Notes under the pieces: generated by a model
What the model was told of the DNA's origin: nothing
Databases searched by the model: none
What the model saw: the letters and a program-made list of their open reading frames with translations, nothing else
In this document: one piece after another, positions 8,340 to 16,706 of the stretch
Numbering within the stretch: the stretch's first letter is position 1
Layout: each line of letters begins with the position of its first letter
NCBI RefSeq assembly: GCF_014397785.1
Contig: NZ_VZQQ01000012.1
Coordinates: 156,269 to 220,268, forward strand
DNA length: 64,000 nucleotides
Source of the DNA: Paraburkholderia podalyriae
GTDB taxonomy: Bacteria > Pseudomonadota > Gammaproteobacteria > Burkholderiales > Burkholderiaceae
Direction of reading: 5' to 3'
Made by a program: the position numbers and the translations under genes

Positions 8340-10789
8340 ACCAAGACGTCCTTGAAAAAGACCTGTTGAGGCCTCCGACGCGCAGCGCGCTCGACGAACT
8401 GACGAGCGTACCCGGCATGCAGCCGGCACCGCGCCGCACCGCGCGACGCGCGAGCAAAGACGTGCGCATCGCGATCGTGCACGACTGGCTGGTCACCTAC
8501 GCGGGCGCGGAGAAAGTGCTCGAGCAGATCATCGCGTGCTTTCCCGATGCGGATCTGTTCAGCCTCGTGGACTTTCTCGACGATCGCAGCTTCCTGCGCG
8601 GCAAGCCGGTGACGACGTCGTTCATCCAGAAGCTGCCGCTCGCGCGCACCAAGTACCGCTCGTATCTGCCGCTGATGCCGCTTGCGATCGAACAGCTCGA
8701 CGTGTCGGCGTACGACGTCGTGATTTCGAGCAGCCACGCGGTCGCCAAGGGCATTCTGACCGGTCCCGACCAGGTGCATATCAGCTACGTGCATTCGCCG
8801 ATCCGCTATGCGTGGGATTTGCAGCATCAGTATCTGCAGCAGTCGAAGCTGACCAACGGTCCGAAGTCGGCGCTGGCGCGGCTGATTCTGCATTACATGC
8901 GCAACTGGGACATCCGCACGTCGAACTCGGTGGACGGCTTCGTGGCGAACTCGGCGTTCATCGCGCGACGCATCAGGAAGGTGTATCAGCGCGACGCGCA
9001 GGTGATCTTCCCGCCAGTCGACGTCGACGCGTTCACGCTGTGTACGCAGAAGGAAGACTTTTATCTGACCGCGTCGCGGATGGTGCCGTACAAGAAAATC
9101 GATCTGATCGTCGAGGCGTTCGCGCAGATGCCCGAGCGCAAGCTCGTCGTGATCGGCGACGGACCCGACATGGCGAAGATCCGCGCGAAGGCCGGGCCGA
9201 ACGTCGAGATCATGGGCTATCAGCCGTTCGAGGTGCTGAAGGACCGCATGAGCCGCGCGAAGGCATTCGTGTTCGCCGCCGAAGAGGACTTCGGCATTTC
9301 GGTGGTCGAGGCGCAGGCTTGCGGCACGCCGGTGATCGCATACGGCAAGGGCGGGGCGCTCGAAACCGTGCGCGAACTGTCCGAACCGAAGCCCACTGGC
9401 ATGTTCTTCGATGAGCAGGATACCGACTCGATCATCGCGGCGGTCAATCGTTTCGACGAAGTCGCGCACCGGTTGCTGCCCGAGAATTGCCGCGGCAACG
9501 CCGAGCAGTTTTCGGCCGCGCATTTCCGCGAGCGCTTTTTCTCGCATGTGCGCGCGTCGGTGCCCGCGTTGGGCACGGCGACGTTGCCGGCCTATGTGCC
9601 GTATCGGCCGGGCGCGCTACGCGCGGCGAACGTGCCGCGCATTCTCGCCGTCGATCAGAGCGGCGTGCTCGGCGGCGCCGAGCTGTCACTACTCGAAATC
9701 GTCAAGGCGCTGCGTTCGCACGTCGAAGTCGTGCTGTTCGACGACGGTCCGTTCAACGCCGCGCTCGCGAAGACCGGTGTCGAGGTCACCGTACTCGATG
9801 CCGGCGCGCTGAAAAATGTGCGCAAGCAGGGTGGTTCGCTGCCGAAAGGACAGGCGCTGAAAGGGCTCATATCGCTTGTGCGCGCCACTGCGAAACGCGC
9901 GCGCAAGGTTGACGTGATCTACGCGAACACGCAGCGCGCGATGGTGATCGGCGCAGTGGCCGGCAAGCTCGCGAGACGGCCGGTGGTGTGGCATCTGCGC
10001 GACATCGTCAGCGCCGAGCATTTCGGCGGCAAGCAGCTCGCGATCATCAAGTGGTGCGCGCGGCTCGGCCTCACGCATGTGATCGCCAATTCGGCCGCGT
10101 CGGCGCAGGCGTTCGCGAAGCTCACGCGATTCGACAGCGGTCGCATCGACGTCGTATTCAACGGGATTGCCGCGGAGCCGTTCGACGCGTTGCGCACGGT
10201 GCCGCAAGCCGTGCTGCGCGAACGGCTGAATCTGCCGCGCGACGCGTTTCTCGTCGGCTCGTTCAGCAGGCTTGCGCGTTGGAAGGGGCAGCATGTGCTG
10301 CTCGAAGCGATGGTGCTCAATCCGCAGATGCATGCGGTGCTGGTCGGCGCGGCGCTGTTCGGCGAGGACCAGTACGAGATCGAGCTGCGGTCGTTCGTCG
10401 CCGCGCACAAGCTTGGCGGACGGGTGCATTTTCTTGGCTTCCAGCACGATATCGCCGCGTGCATGTGCGCGGTCGACGCGGTCGTGCATACGTCGATCAC
10501 GCCCGAGCCGTTCGGGCGCGTGATCGTCGAGGGCATGCTCGCGCAGCGGCCCGTCGTGGCATCGCGCGCGGGCGGCGTGCTCGAAATCATCGACGACTAC
10601 GAGAACGGCGTGCTGTGTACGCCGGGCGACGCGCATGCGCTCGCCGATACGCTCGCCGAATTGCGCTCGAACGGCGACTTGCGCGACAAACTGGTCAGGA
10701 ACGGCTATCGGACCGCGCAGGAGCGTTTCGGCACGCGCAGCTATGTGGATGGGGTCGCGCAGATTCTGACGGGCGTGGCAGCGCGGTGA
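8336..10789 (+). CDS. Tandem two-domain GT4 glycosyltransferase
   Basis: 817 residues from the ATG overlapping the flippase stop. Two complete GT-B/GT4 modules are fused. The first spans about residues 40-420, with AIVHDWLVTYAGAEKV at the acceptor side, the donor-domain start ASRMVPYKKIDLIVEAF and the E-x7-E element EEDFGISVVEAQACGTPVIA. The second spans about 435-815, with a second AVDQSGVLGGAELSLLEI, GSFSRLARWKGQHVLLEA and EPFGRVIVEGMLAQRPVVA. Each module should add one sugar (mannose-type GDP donors would fit the gmd gene) to the lipid-linked repeat unit on the cytoplasmic face. A strong intrinsic terminator follows, closing the operon. Confidence 0.9.
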   Translation: MNQDVLEKDLLRPPTRSALDELTSVPGMQPAPRRTARRASKDVRIAIVHDWLVTYAGAEKVLEQIIACFPDADLFSLVDFLDDRSFLRGKPVTTSFIQKLPLARTKYRSYLPLMPLAIEQLDVSAYDVVISSSHAVAKGILTGPDQVHISYVHSPIRYAWDLQHQYLQQSKLTNGPKSALARLILHYMRNWDIRTSNSVDGFVANSAFIARRIRKVYQRDAQVIFPPVDVDAFTLCTQKEDFYLTASRMVPYKKIDLIVEAFAQMPERKLVVIGDGPDMAKIRAKAGPNVEIMGYQPFEVLKDRMSRAKAFVFAAEEDFGISVVEAQACGTPVIAYGKGGALETVRELSEPKPTGMFFDEQDTDSIIAAVNRFDEVAHRLLPENCRGNAEQFSAAHFRERFFSHVRASVPALGTATLPAYVPYRPGALRAANVPRILAVDQSGVLGGAELSLLEIVKALRSHVEVVLFDDGPFNAALAKTGVEVTVLDAGALKNVRKQGGSLPKGQALKGLISLVRATAKRARKVDVIYANTQRAMVIGAVAGKLARRPVVWHLRDIVSAEHFGGKQLAIIKWCARLGLTHVIANSAASAQAFAKLTRFDSGRIDVVFNGIAAEPFDALRTVPQAVLRERLNLPRDAFLVGSFSRLARWKGQHVLLEAMVLNPQMHAVLVGAALFGEDQYEIELRSFVAAHKLGGRVHFLGFQHDIAACMCAVDAVVHTSITPEPFGRVIVEGMLAQRPVVASRAGGVLEIIDDYENGVLCTPGDAHALADTLAELRSNGDLRDKLVRNGYRTAQERFGTRSYVDGVAQILTGVAAR

Positions 10790-10846
10790 TGAGGTGATTT
10801 TTACGCGAGGGTAGACGAGGGCTTGGCCAGTCCTTGCTTGGCGTAG

Positions 10847-10886
10847 CGGAGCGAAAGTCTTGATGGACTTTCGCTCCGTTTTTTTT
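10847..10886 (+). terminator. Rho-independent terminator after the glycosyltransferase operon
   Basis: A perfect 13-bp stem (CGGAGCGAAAGTC with GACTTTCGCTCCG), a 6-nt loop and a run of eight T. It lies 57 bp after the glycosyltransferase stop and marks the left border of the low-GC accessory patch. Confidence 0.93.
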
Positions 10887-11332
10887 ATGGCGGCCAGAAA
10901 GTCATAAAAAATCGAATATGAGATCCCGTAAGCAGCCAGGTCTCCCGGCTCGCCACAGGCGTCCCAATACTTTCGCGTTCTTGTGGCTCGATTGGACGTT
11001 TCCTAAGCTATCAAGATGGATCAAACCAATTGATCATCTAAAAGGATCGCAGTCAATAGAGTTAATACGAAACACACCGGTTTTGACAAACATTGACGTT
11101 AGTTATGGTAACCACTTGTTGGCGCATGGTTTCAACGGCTAGAGACAACACAAATGCAGCATGGAGTCTTTTTGTTGAGCCGCGATACCGGAAAGATGCG
11201 TATGAGCATGCGTTTCGCGAAACATCGTTAATATCTGTCAAAACAGTTCTATCTCAATTTAAAGTCGTTGACTGTGTCATGTTTTAGATGGTTAATTCCC
11301 CGTGTGTGCTCTGGAAAATCAGCGAAGGTCAA
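10887..11332. other. Gene-free low-GC stretch at the left border of the accessory patch
   Basis: About 450 bp with lower GC and no convincing gene; two short open frames here lack ribosome sites and family features. A TTGACA hexamer at 11083-11088, followed 15 bp later by TATGGT, is a weak sigma-70 promoter candidate that could drive the genes starting at 11333. No inverted repeats or transposase remnants are visible. Confidence 0.4.
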
Positions 11333-11743
11333 ATGGAACAACAGAAACAGGATGAAACCGGGGGCAAGGAAGAGTGTCTGCTTTGCCGTATCACCTATTC
11401 AGTCTACTCAAATTTCCCGCCAATGCCGTCCGCAATGGCGCTGAACGCCGAAACCGGCGAATGGTTTCCGTTCGATAGGCTGAAGTCGTATTCAAGCGGT
11501 TACGAGATGGCGGAAGCCCTCGGTTACGCATGGGCGTGCGATTGTCGCGGGCGTGCCCCCAAACGGTTCAATGAGCAGTTCGAGCTAAGAGACTTCACTG
11601 GCAAGCGACAGGCAGGGGTGCGTTACCGCGTACGCGCGGGTTCGAGGGTCGTTGCGAAAGGCGTCACGGATGCCCAGGGGCGCACCCAGCGTGTTTCAAC
11701 AGGTGACGCAAAGCAGGTTTTTATCGATGTTGCCGGGTCATAG
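11333..11743 (+). CDS. Small Cys-pair protein with C-terminal transthyretin/Ig-like module (secretion-associated?)
   Basis: 136 residues from the ATG at 11333, preceded by GAAGG; an in-frame ATG 15 codons upstream is possible. Two cysteine pairs flank the N-terminal part (CLLC near residue 15 and CDC near residue 70). The C-terminal 45 residues follow the pattern 'AGVRYRV ... G.TDAQGRTQRV', a beta-rich module often found in proteins encoded beside type VI secretion effectors. The same module closes the secreted protein at 14138-14932. It precedes the M35 peptidase pseudogene by 39 bp and probably belonged to the same transcription unit. The function is not known; the secretion link is inference. 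Confidence 0.6.
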   Translation: MEQQKQDETGGKEECLLCRITYSVYSNFPPMPSAMALNAETGEWFPFDRLKSYSSGYEMAEALGYAWACDCRGRAPKRFNEQFELRDFTGKRQAGVRYRVRAGSRVVAKGVTDAQGRTQRVSTGDAKQVFIDVAGS

Positions 11744-11782
11744 GGGCGGAGAGCAGGTAAGTCTTTTATTACGAGAAAGCAG

Positions 11783-12431
11783 ATGACAAATGAATTTTTC
11801 AACAAAAATAGCCAATATCTCAAGACCGACGAGAATGAAGAATGGACCGAGGTCGGAACAGCCATTACCAATACAACTCTGGGGTCAATATCCAATGTCG
11901 TCATCAATACGACGCCTATTTGTCCAAACATGAGCAACAAGGAATTCAGAAAAGAGGTCATGCGGGCACGCGATGCTGGCGTTTTGTTGATTAAGGAGCG
12001 CATTGCAGCAGTGGCACGTTGGGACGCAAAAGAGCGGGACCGTGCCGAAATTTATTTCGCTCGCGCAGATGAAGAAATCCGAAGCACTTTGGCTGCTGGC
12101 CTGCCGCGCCTGCTCGCTGCGATGCAGGAGCTTGTACCGGAAAAGATTGTTCGATGGGATAGCGAATTGAACAGGAGCCTTGCATGCACAGTCGCGCTAG
12201 ATAGCGGCGACAATCACGCCGCAGTGTGCAAACCCGATTCCGCAAAGCGCGTTATCGCTATCTACTCGAAGTTTTCATTATACGGATACTTTTAATTCGA
12301 TCGATGAGGTATATGCAGACACCGAGTCAGGGGCGAAGTACTTTGCAAAAAATCATCGTGATATCGCAATCAGGAATGCAGACAACATAACCGGCTATAT
12401 TGCAACATTCGATGGGCGAAATATCAGATGA
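11783..12431 (+). pseudogene. Broken M35 (aspzincin, lysine-specific-type) metallopeptidase gene
   Basis: The intact frame runs 170 codons from ATG 11783 and ends prematurely at TAA 12293-12295. Its last 100 residues resemble the front half of the aspzincin domain (RDRAEIYFARADEEIRSTL ... CTVALDSG ... VIAIYSKF). In the +1 frame from 12276 the sequence continues as HYTDTFNSIDEVYADT ... AKNHRDIAIRNADNI and stops at TGA 12429-12431. This matches the rest of the family: the second His of HExxH, the Asp ligand of the GTxDxxY region and the NAD(N/S) end. The residues that should carry the first His and catalytic Glu are missing. A small deletion plus frameshift therefore destroyed the active site. 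The TGA of the remnant overlaps the ATG of the next gene (ATGA), which confirms the original reading frame. Confidence 0.8.
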
Positions 12432-12922
12432 GTAAGAAGGTGAAAGTGAGGGGCAGTGTTGTGATCGTAGCGCTTGCCATTTTGCCTTGTCTTTATGGAT
12501 CGGCTGGCGCATGCACGATCGGGGAAGAAGCAGAGGTAGAGTTGCCATTCAATACAACTGTGCTTACTAACGCAAACAGGCTCGCAATCAAGAATGCCAC
12601 AGTTGAGGCGAAAAAATGGCCAGACGTTCAGATTCAGGCGGTGATAATGGCTGGCGCATATACTGCCGAGCGCAATATGGACCGATTGAAAGAAAGCCGT
12701 GCGAGGAACGTGAAATCGTATTTGGAGCAGCTTGGTGTCAGGAGTGAAAATATTCTGATCGAGAAACATACTTTTACAGACGAGATGGTAGTAAAGGGCG
12801 CTGATGGCAAACCGAGTTACCGTCAGGTTTTCGTAGAATTCAAGCCAATCTGTAAGGGTAGCTGCGCGTGGATGTGTGACGATCCAAGAGTTACGCCACG
12901 AACCAAGCTTATCAACCCGTAA
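12428..12922 (+). CDS. Secreted Cys-rich OmpA-like domain protein (paralogue A)
   Basis: 164 residues with a signal peptide ending at Ala-Cys (SAGAC). The middle carries an OmpA-C-like segment: MDRLKESRARNVKSYLEQLG followed by V..ENI, the conserved helix-turn of the peptidoglycan-associated fold. The tail contains a cysteine cluster (PICKGSCAWMC). Its ATG overlaps the stop of the M35 peptidase remnant, so the two were translationally coupled; a periplasmic partner or protector of the peptidase is one idea, without direct proof. A paralogue with the same signal peptide-OmpA-Cys cluster layout lies at 14138-14932, again directly behind an M35 remnant. Confidence 0.7.
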   Translation: MSKKVKVRGSVVIVALAILPCLYGSAGACTIGEEAEVELPFNTTVLTNANRLAIKNATVEAKKWPDVQIQAVIMAGAYTAERNMDRLKESRARNVKSYLEQLGVRSENILIEKHTFTDEMVVKGADGKPSYRQVFVEFKPICKGSCAWMCDDPRVTPRTKLINP

Positions 12923-12940
12923 CCGAGCAACGGCACACCG

Positions 12941-13672
12941 ATGAAATCCGCGGTGATACTGGTGGCGGCTTTGGCCGCCCTATCTAGCAACGCACATGCT
13001 GCTCAGTCTTACGACAGCTACGAAGCCTTCTACGTTGCCCAACCGGGGGCAGTGTTTGGCGACCCGATCAAACGGAGCGGTGACCCGACCGAGCAAAACG
13101 CCGGCGTAGTCTATTCCTACCCAGGCGAGCCAGGCATCTTTGCGAAGCTACAAGCCAAACTGGAACGGAATACGCTAAATATTGAACTCTGGGGAAATCG
13201 CCTGGCAGTCAACGGCAAATCTTATCGCTTTGCGGACGCTACAACGTTTCCCGGAGAGCATGTGTCCGAAATCTTTCCGCAATCAGCCAATGTATTCATT
13301 GCCGCGCGAACCGATACTCATCCGCCCCTACTCTGCATGGAAGGGCACGGCAGCGGTTCGGGCGAAGCTGCAAGTCGATACCAGCAGATCTCACTCCTGG
13401 TAAACCCTCTTGCGCGCAACCCGACGTTTCTGCATCTGCCAAGTCTACTTTCTTCATGTCGGGCCGTAGTGGCGACGAAGGACGGCAAGCTTGCGTTTCC
13501 GAAGAACAGTTACGTTTTCGACGATGCACAGGCATCCCGCCTGGGCCTGCTAGTGTCGTACTACACGTTTGAGAATCAGCGCTTTGTCCCGGTCCCAGCT
13601 TTAAAGCAACTCCGGCTCAGATTTGCGCATCCGGAAATACCCTTTCAATTTTCCATTCAGGACAAGGACTAA
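12941..13672 (+). CDS. Secreted protein of unknown function
   Basis: 243 residues beginning with a clear signal peptide (MKSAVILVAALAALSSNAHA). The mature part is rich in beta-prone segments and has two cysteines, near residues 131 and 168, that could form a disulphide. I recognise no family. It follows the OmpA-like gene by 18 bp in the accessory patch. An immunity or accessory role next to a peptidase effector is conceivable but rests only on location. Confidence 0.6.
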   Translation: MKSAVILVAALAALSSNAHAAQSYDSYEAFYVAQPGAVFGDPIKRSGDPTEQNAGVVYSYPGEPGIFAKLQAKLERNTLNIELWGNRLAVNGKSYRFADATTFPGEHVSEIFPQSANVFIAARTDTHPPLLCMEGHGSGSGEAASRYQQISLLVNPLARNPTFLHLPSLLSSCRAVVATKDGKLAFPKNSYVFDDAQASRLGLLVSYYTFENQRFVPVPALKQLRLRFAHPEIPFQFSIQDKD

Positions 13673-13808
13673 GTATCGGCGGTGCTACGTCATCGCCGCG
13701 GAGAGCGGGCTCTCATGAATAGAAAGCTGAGTTGCAGAGATAGCGCGTTGGCGGCCCTGAATACGGCGGCGGAGTAAACAACGTTTAGCACAGAGAGTCG
13801 GCGCCGGG

Positions 13809-14069
13809 TTGTTCTGCACGTTGCTTGTTCCGACTGCTTACGCAGAAGGGTCGATTAGCTTCAACGATAACATCGTGCCGATGCTGAAGGATCGCCCGCT
13901 ATTCAAGGAATCTATATTGCAATCGTTTTCCGTTGCAGATGCCGGATGGGGAGTCCGAATGGACAGTCCGACCATGCGGCATATGGGCGGCGCGCGAATG
14001 GGACCATACAGATTCCGGGCGATCTGGCACAGTCCGCATGGTGACACCCCTATCGTGGCTCGCCCGTGA
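13809..14069 (+). pseudogene. Truncated secreted-protein fragment
   Basis: An 86-codon frame opening at TTG 13809 reads like the end of a signal peptide (LFCTLLVPTAYAEG) followed by a globular segment with GARMGPYRFRAIWHSPHGDTP, then runs into a short junk tail at the TGA 14067-14069. The upstream start region (13680-13808) contains no proper initiation region or start of a signal peptide, and the C-terminus is cut off where the M35-like remnant begins in another frame. It is best read as a gene fragment left by recombination. Confidence 0.5.
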
Positions 14070-14133
14070 TCACGCTGATCGTGCAATAACCAATGCAGAC
14101 AGTATTGCCCGGTACGTTTTGGCACGCTACTAA
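14041..14133 (+). pseudogene. C-terminal remnant of a second M35 (aspzincin) metallopeptidase
   Basis: In frame with the TAA at 14131-14133 the sequence reads LSWLARDHADRAITNADS, then IARYVLARY. This matches the terminal signature of M35 peptidases (Ala-x-x-His/Pro-x-x-Ala-x-x-Asn-Ala-Asp-Ser/Asn) and the tail of the broken gene ending at 12431 (AKNHRDIAIRNADN). Only about 28 codons survive. The stop lies 4 bp before the ATG of the second OmpA-like gene, repeating the peptidase-then-OmpA order seen upstream. Confidence 0.6.
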
Positions 14134-14137
14134 CAAC

Positions 14138-14932
14138 ATGGACATGAAATCTATCCGTTACGCCTTGGGCGCAATCGCCGTGGCGATATCGTTGCAATCG
14201 CATGCCTGCTCAGTCTTTCTTCGGGACAACATGCAATTGCCGCTTAACACTGCTGATGTAGGCAATAGCGACCGTCTTTCTCTGACTCGCCACTACCTGA
14301 CAGCAAGGGAATGGACAACAGAAGGCGCGAGCGCAGAGGTTGATGCGGCAGCTTTTGAAACCGAGCGGAATCCGAAAGAGCTTGCTGCCTTACGAGGAAA
14401 GAATGTCAAGGCGTTCCTGGTTCAACTAGGTTTGGACAAGGAAAAAATACACGTCTATGAACGAGTCATCGAACTGAGCGGGGGCAAGGTCGATCCAGAT
14501 AACAAATGGCAGATTGGTGTCAAGTTCGTTCCAATTTGTCCGCCTTCGGGATGTCAGAACCTGTGTAATAGCCCAAAGCTACAAGGAGTCGCCAGCTATG
14601 CGGTAACGGCTGATACACCGGGTCCAGCACCCGGAAGCAACCGCTTTGCGTGTGGAGACAATCGCGAACCCGCGAAAGTCCGTATTCTCGAAACCGAGGT
14701 GTGGACCGCGCGAACTGAGGAAAAAAAATTGACTCTGATCGGAAACGACGGCTCCGGCAATCGGAAACCTCTAGCCGACATTTGCTACCGCGTGACAACC
14801 AGCGCGCAGGAGTACATTGGGGTGACTGACGATCAGGGTCGTACCGAGCGTATGCAGTTGCTTGGTCCCGAACGCACGAAGATCGAAATGAAGGTCGAGG
14901 TGGACCGGTATCCCGTGAGCGACGATGACTGA
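14138..14932 (+). CDS. Secreted Cys-rich OmpA-like protein with C-terminal Ig/transthyretin-like module (paralogue B)
   Basis: 264 residues from ATG 14138 (a second ATG at 14144 is equally possible). Signal peptide MKSIRYALGAIAVAISLQSHAC; OmpA-like segment about residues 85-140 (LAALRGKNVKAFLVQLGL), Cys cluster PICPPSGCQNLC, then a linker and a C-terminal module (LADICYRVTTSAQEYIGVTD, then DQGRTERM). That module is shared with the small protein at 11333-11743. The first 165 residues are clearly paralogous to the gene at 12428. It sits directly behind the second M35 remnant. A periplasmic location is likely; the biological role is unknown. Confidence 0.68.
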   Translation: MDMKSIRYALGAIAVAISLQSHACSVFLRDNMQLPLNTADVGNSDRLSLTRHYLTAREWTTEGASAEVDAAAFETERNPKELAALRGKNVKAFLVQLGLDKEKIHVYERVIELSGGKVDPDNKWQIGVKFVPICPPSGCQNLCNSPKLQGVASYAVTADTPGPAPGSNRFACGDNREPAKVRILETEVWTARTEEKKLTLIGNDGSGNRKPLADICYRVTTSAQEYIGVTDDQGRTERMQLLGPERTKIEMKVEVDRYPVSDDD

Positions 14933-14985
14933 TTGACAACTATGGTCAGTCTTTCTTTTGACGCGAAGTGATAGCTTGAACTGAC

Positions 14986-15033
14986 GCCCCGCCTCGGCGG
15001 GGCCATTTAAAGGCCGCCATGAATACGGCGGCC
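14986..15033. terminator. Tandem hairpins, probable bidirectional terminator
   Basis: Two adjacent palindromes: GCCCCGCC/GGCGGGGC (14986-15003) and GGCCGCC-N8-GGCGGCC (15012-15033), separated by CATTTAAA. They lie between the stop of the rightward OmpA-like gene and the stop of the leftward acyltransferase, so they can end transcription from both sides. They also mark the right border of the accessory patch. Confidence 0.65.
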
Positions 15034-15055
15034 ATGACCCGGCGTCCAGACTCTG

Positions 15056-16303
15056 CTAGCGCCTTCCAGCCTTAAAACTCGCCGACCACTTCATCGCAGG
15101 CAACTCAACCAGCCGAAAGAACACATAAGCGGACGGCACCGCGACCAGCATATAGCCGAACGACGGCCAGATGGACATCTGCAGCGACGAACGAAACAGC
15201 CACGCCGACAGCAGCACGAAGATCGGCAGATGGATCAGATACAGCGAGAAGCTGAAGTCACCGACGCGGGACAGCAGGCGCGACAGCGCGTGCGACGCTG
15301 CGCGAAGCAGCGCGAGCACGCCGCTCGCTTCGCGTTGCGCGTCATTGCGCGCATCGAGCGCCTTGTACAGATAGCACGCGAAGCCGAGCGCCCATATCTG
15401 GAACGCGCCGTACTGACCGAAATGAAACGCGACGCAGCCGGCCGCGACCAAGGCCGCCGCGAGCACGTACAGCGATGCGGGCGCACGCGCCTCTCGCGCG
15501 CTGCGCGCTTTGGCGTCGGCGATCCACGCGCCGAGCGTCCATGAAAACCAGTACGACGTGAAGAACTGCAAATCGTGGCGCTCCAACCCGTATGCGGACG
15601 CAACGTTGATCGCGCCGACGAGCGCGAGCACGGCGTTCATGCCGATGCGTCTGCGTAGCACGAACAGCAGCGGATAGATCGCATAGAACTGCACTTCGAG
15701 CGACAGCGTCCACAACGCACCGTTCGAGCCATACGTTTTGCCGGCCACGCCCTGCAGCGAAAACAGATTGACCAGAAACGCGTGCAGACCGATGTCGCGA
15801 ATCTTGTGGCTGACGGGCGGAAATTGCAGGCTCAATGAGTCGAGCGCGAAGGTCAGCGCGAGCGCCGCGAGCAGCACTGGATAGATGCGCGCGAAGCGCC
15901 GCAGCCAGAAGTTACCCGCATCGAGCCGGTAAGCGGGATTGTCCGCGAGCCGCAGCGCGCCGCCGCGATGGATGCAATAGCCGCTGATCACGAAGAACAT
16001 CGGCACACCGGCCGAGCCCCACGCGATCGGAAACGTCAGATACGCGGCAAACGTACCGGGATTCAGCGTATGTCCGGCGCTCTGATGAAACGCCTGCATA
16101 CCGACCCACACGATCTGGCGGCAATGAAAGTAGGCGACCAGCAGCGCGGCGAAGCCTCGCATCGCGTCGATCACGTGCTCCTTGCTGGCGCTACCGATGC
16201 GTGCATCGGCGCGCGCCTGCGCCGCGGGCGGGCTGGTCTCCACGCGCGGCAGCGCAGAGAGGGGCAGGGATGAGCCGGCGGCATCCAGTGCTGGGTCGCT
16301 CAT
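15056..16303 (-). CDS. Membrane acyltransferase, acyltransferase-3 family (second copy)
   Basis: 415 residues; an unusually long, Ala/Ser/Arg-rich cytoplasmic N-terminus (about 40 residues) precedes the first membrane helix. Family motifs: IDAMRGFAALLVAYFHCRQI with the conserved Arg and His, VPMFFVISGYCIHRG, and ALWTLSLEVQFYAIYPL. It would transfer acetyl (or another acyl) groups to polysaccharide at the inner membrane. It is separate from the acyltransferase at 2965-4047 and only distantly similar. Lying beside galU, it occupies the position of bceS in a cepacian-like cluster (flippase, glycosyltransferase, acyltransferase, galU). Confidence 0.87.
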   Translation of the reverse strand: MSDPALDAAGSSLPLSALPRVETSPPAAQARADARIGSASKEHVIDAMRGFAALLVAYFHCRQIVWVGMQAFHQSAGHTLNPGTFAAYLTFPIAWGSAGVPMFFVISGYCIHRGGALRLADNPAYRLDAGNFWLRRFARIYPVLLAALALTFALDSLSLQFPPVSHKIRDIGLHAFLVNLFSLQGVAGKTYGSNGALWTLSLEVQFYAIYPLLFVLRRRIGMNAVLALVGAINVASAYGLERHDLQFFTSYWFSWTLGAWIADAKARSAREARAPASLYVLAAALVAAGCVAFHFGQYGAFQIWALGFACYLYKALDARNDAQREASGVLALLRAASHALSRLLSRVGDFSFSLYLIHLPIFVLLSAWLFRSSLQMSIWPSFGYMLVAVPSAYVFFRLVELPAMKWSASFKAGRR

Positions 16304-16562
16304 ACGCGGTCCTTATCTGAATCGGGAAAAAGAGAGATGGAAGTGCAACAGGCAGTCGACCGGGCGTCTTGCGCACCCCGCGACGCATCCATGCTAGAGC
16401 ATCGCAATCCCGAAAAATGGATAAAAAAATTGCATTTCGGATTAAATGCGACATGGATTTTGTGACGAATTGTAATTACGCATCTGCGTATGCAGCGCCG
16501 AATTATTTGCCGTTTTTGTCGTGCTAATTTAAGGCAAGGATTTTCTGACCCGAGGTGAAGTC

Positions 16563-16706
16563 ATGAACCTGCACTTACTGGCCGGCGTGGCCGTCCTGCT
16601 GATCCTGGTTGCCGCCTCCGCGTACCGCGATGCGTTGCGCAACGAGCCGATCCGTCGTTATCGCATGAACCCGGGCAAGCTGCCGCCGGTCGACGAACAG
16701 GAATGA
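16563..16706 (+). CDS. 47-residue single-pass membrane peptide
   Basis: A short frame with a good ribosome site (GAGGTGAAG just before the ATG). It encodes one hydrophobic segment (LLAGVAVLLILVAASA) followed by a basic cytoplasmic-type tail (RRYRMNPGKLPPVDEQE). Codon use matches the surrounding genes. It stands alone between the acyltransferase and galU. I know no function; small membrane peptides of this sort are often conserved within one genus. Confidence 0.55.
   Translation: MNLHLLAGVAVLLILVAASAYRDALRNEPIRRYRMNPGKLPPVDEQE

Noticed and set aside
10918..11287. Two short open frames in the low-GC gap after the terminator
   Set aside because: No ribosome sites, no recognisable domain, and overlapping each other.
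13758..15032. 13-bp direct repeat TGAATACGGCGGC (13758-13770 and 15020-15032) as attachment sites of the accessory patch
   Set aside because: The left copy lies inside the patch rather than at its border, and the right one is part of a terminator hairpin; too weak to call att sites.
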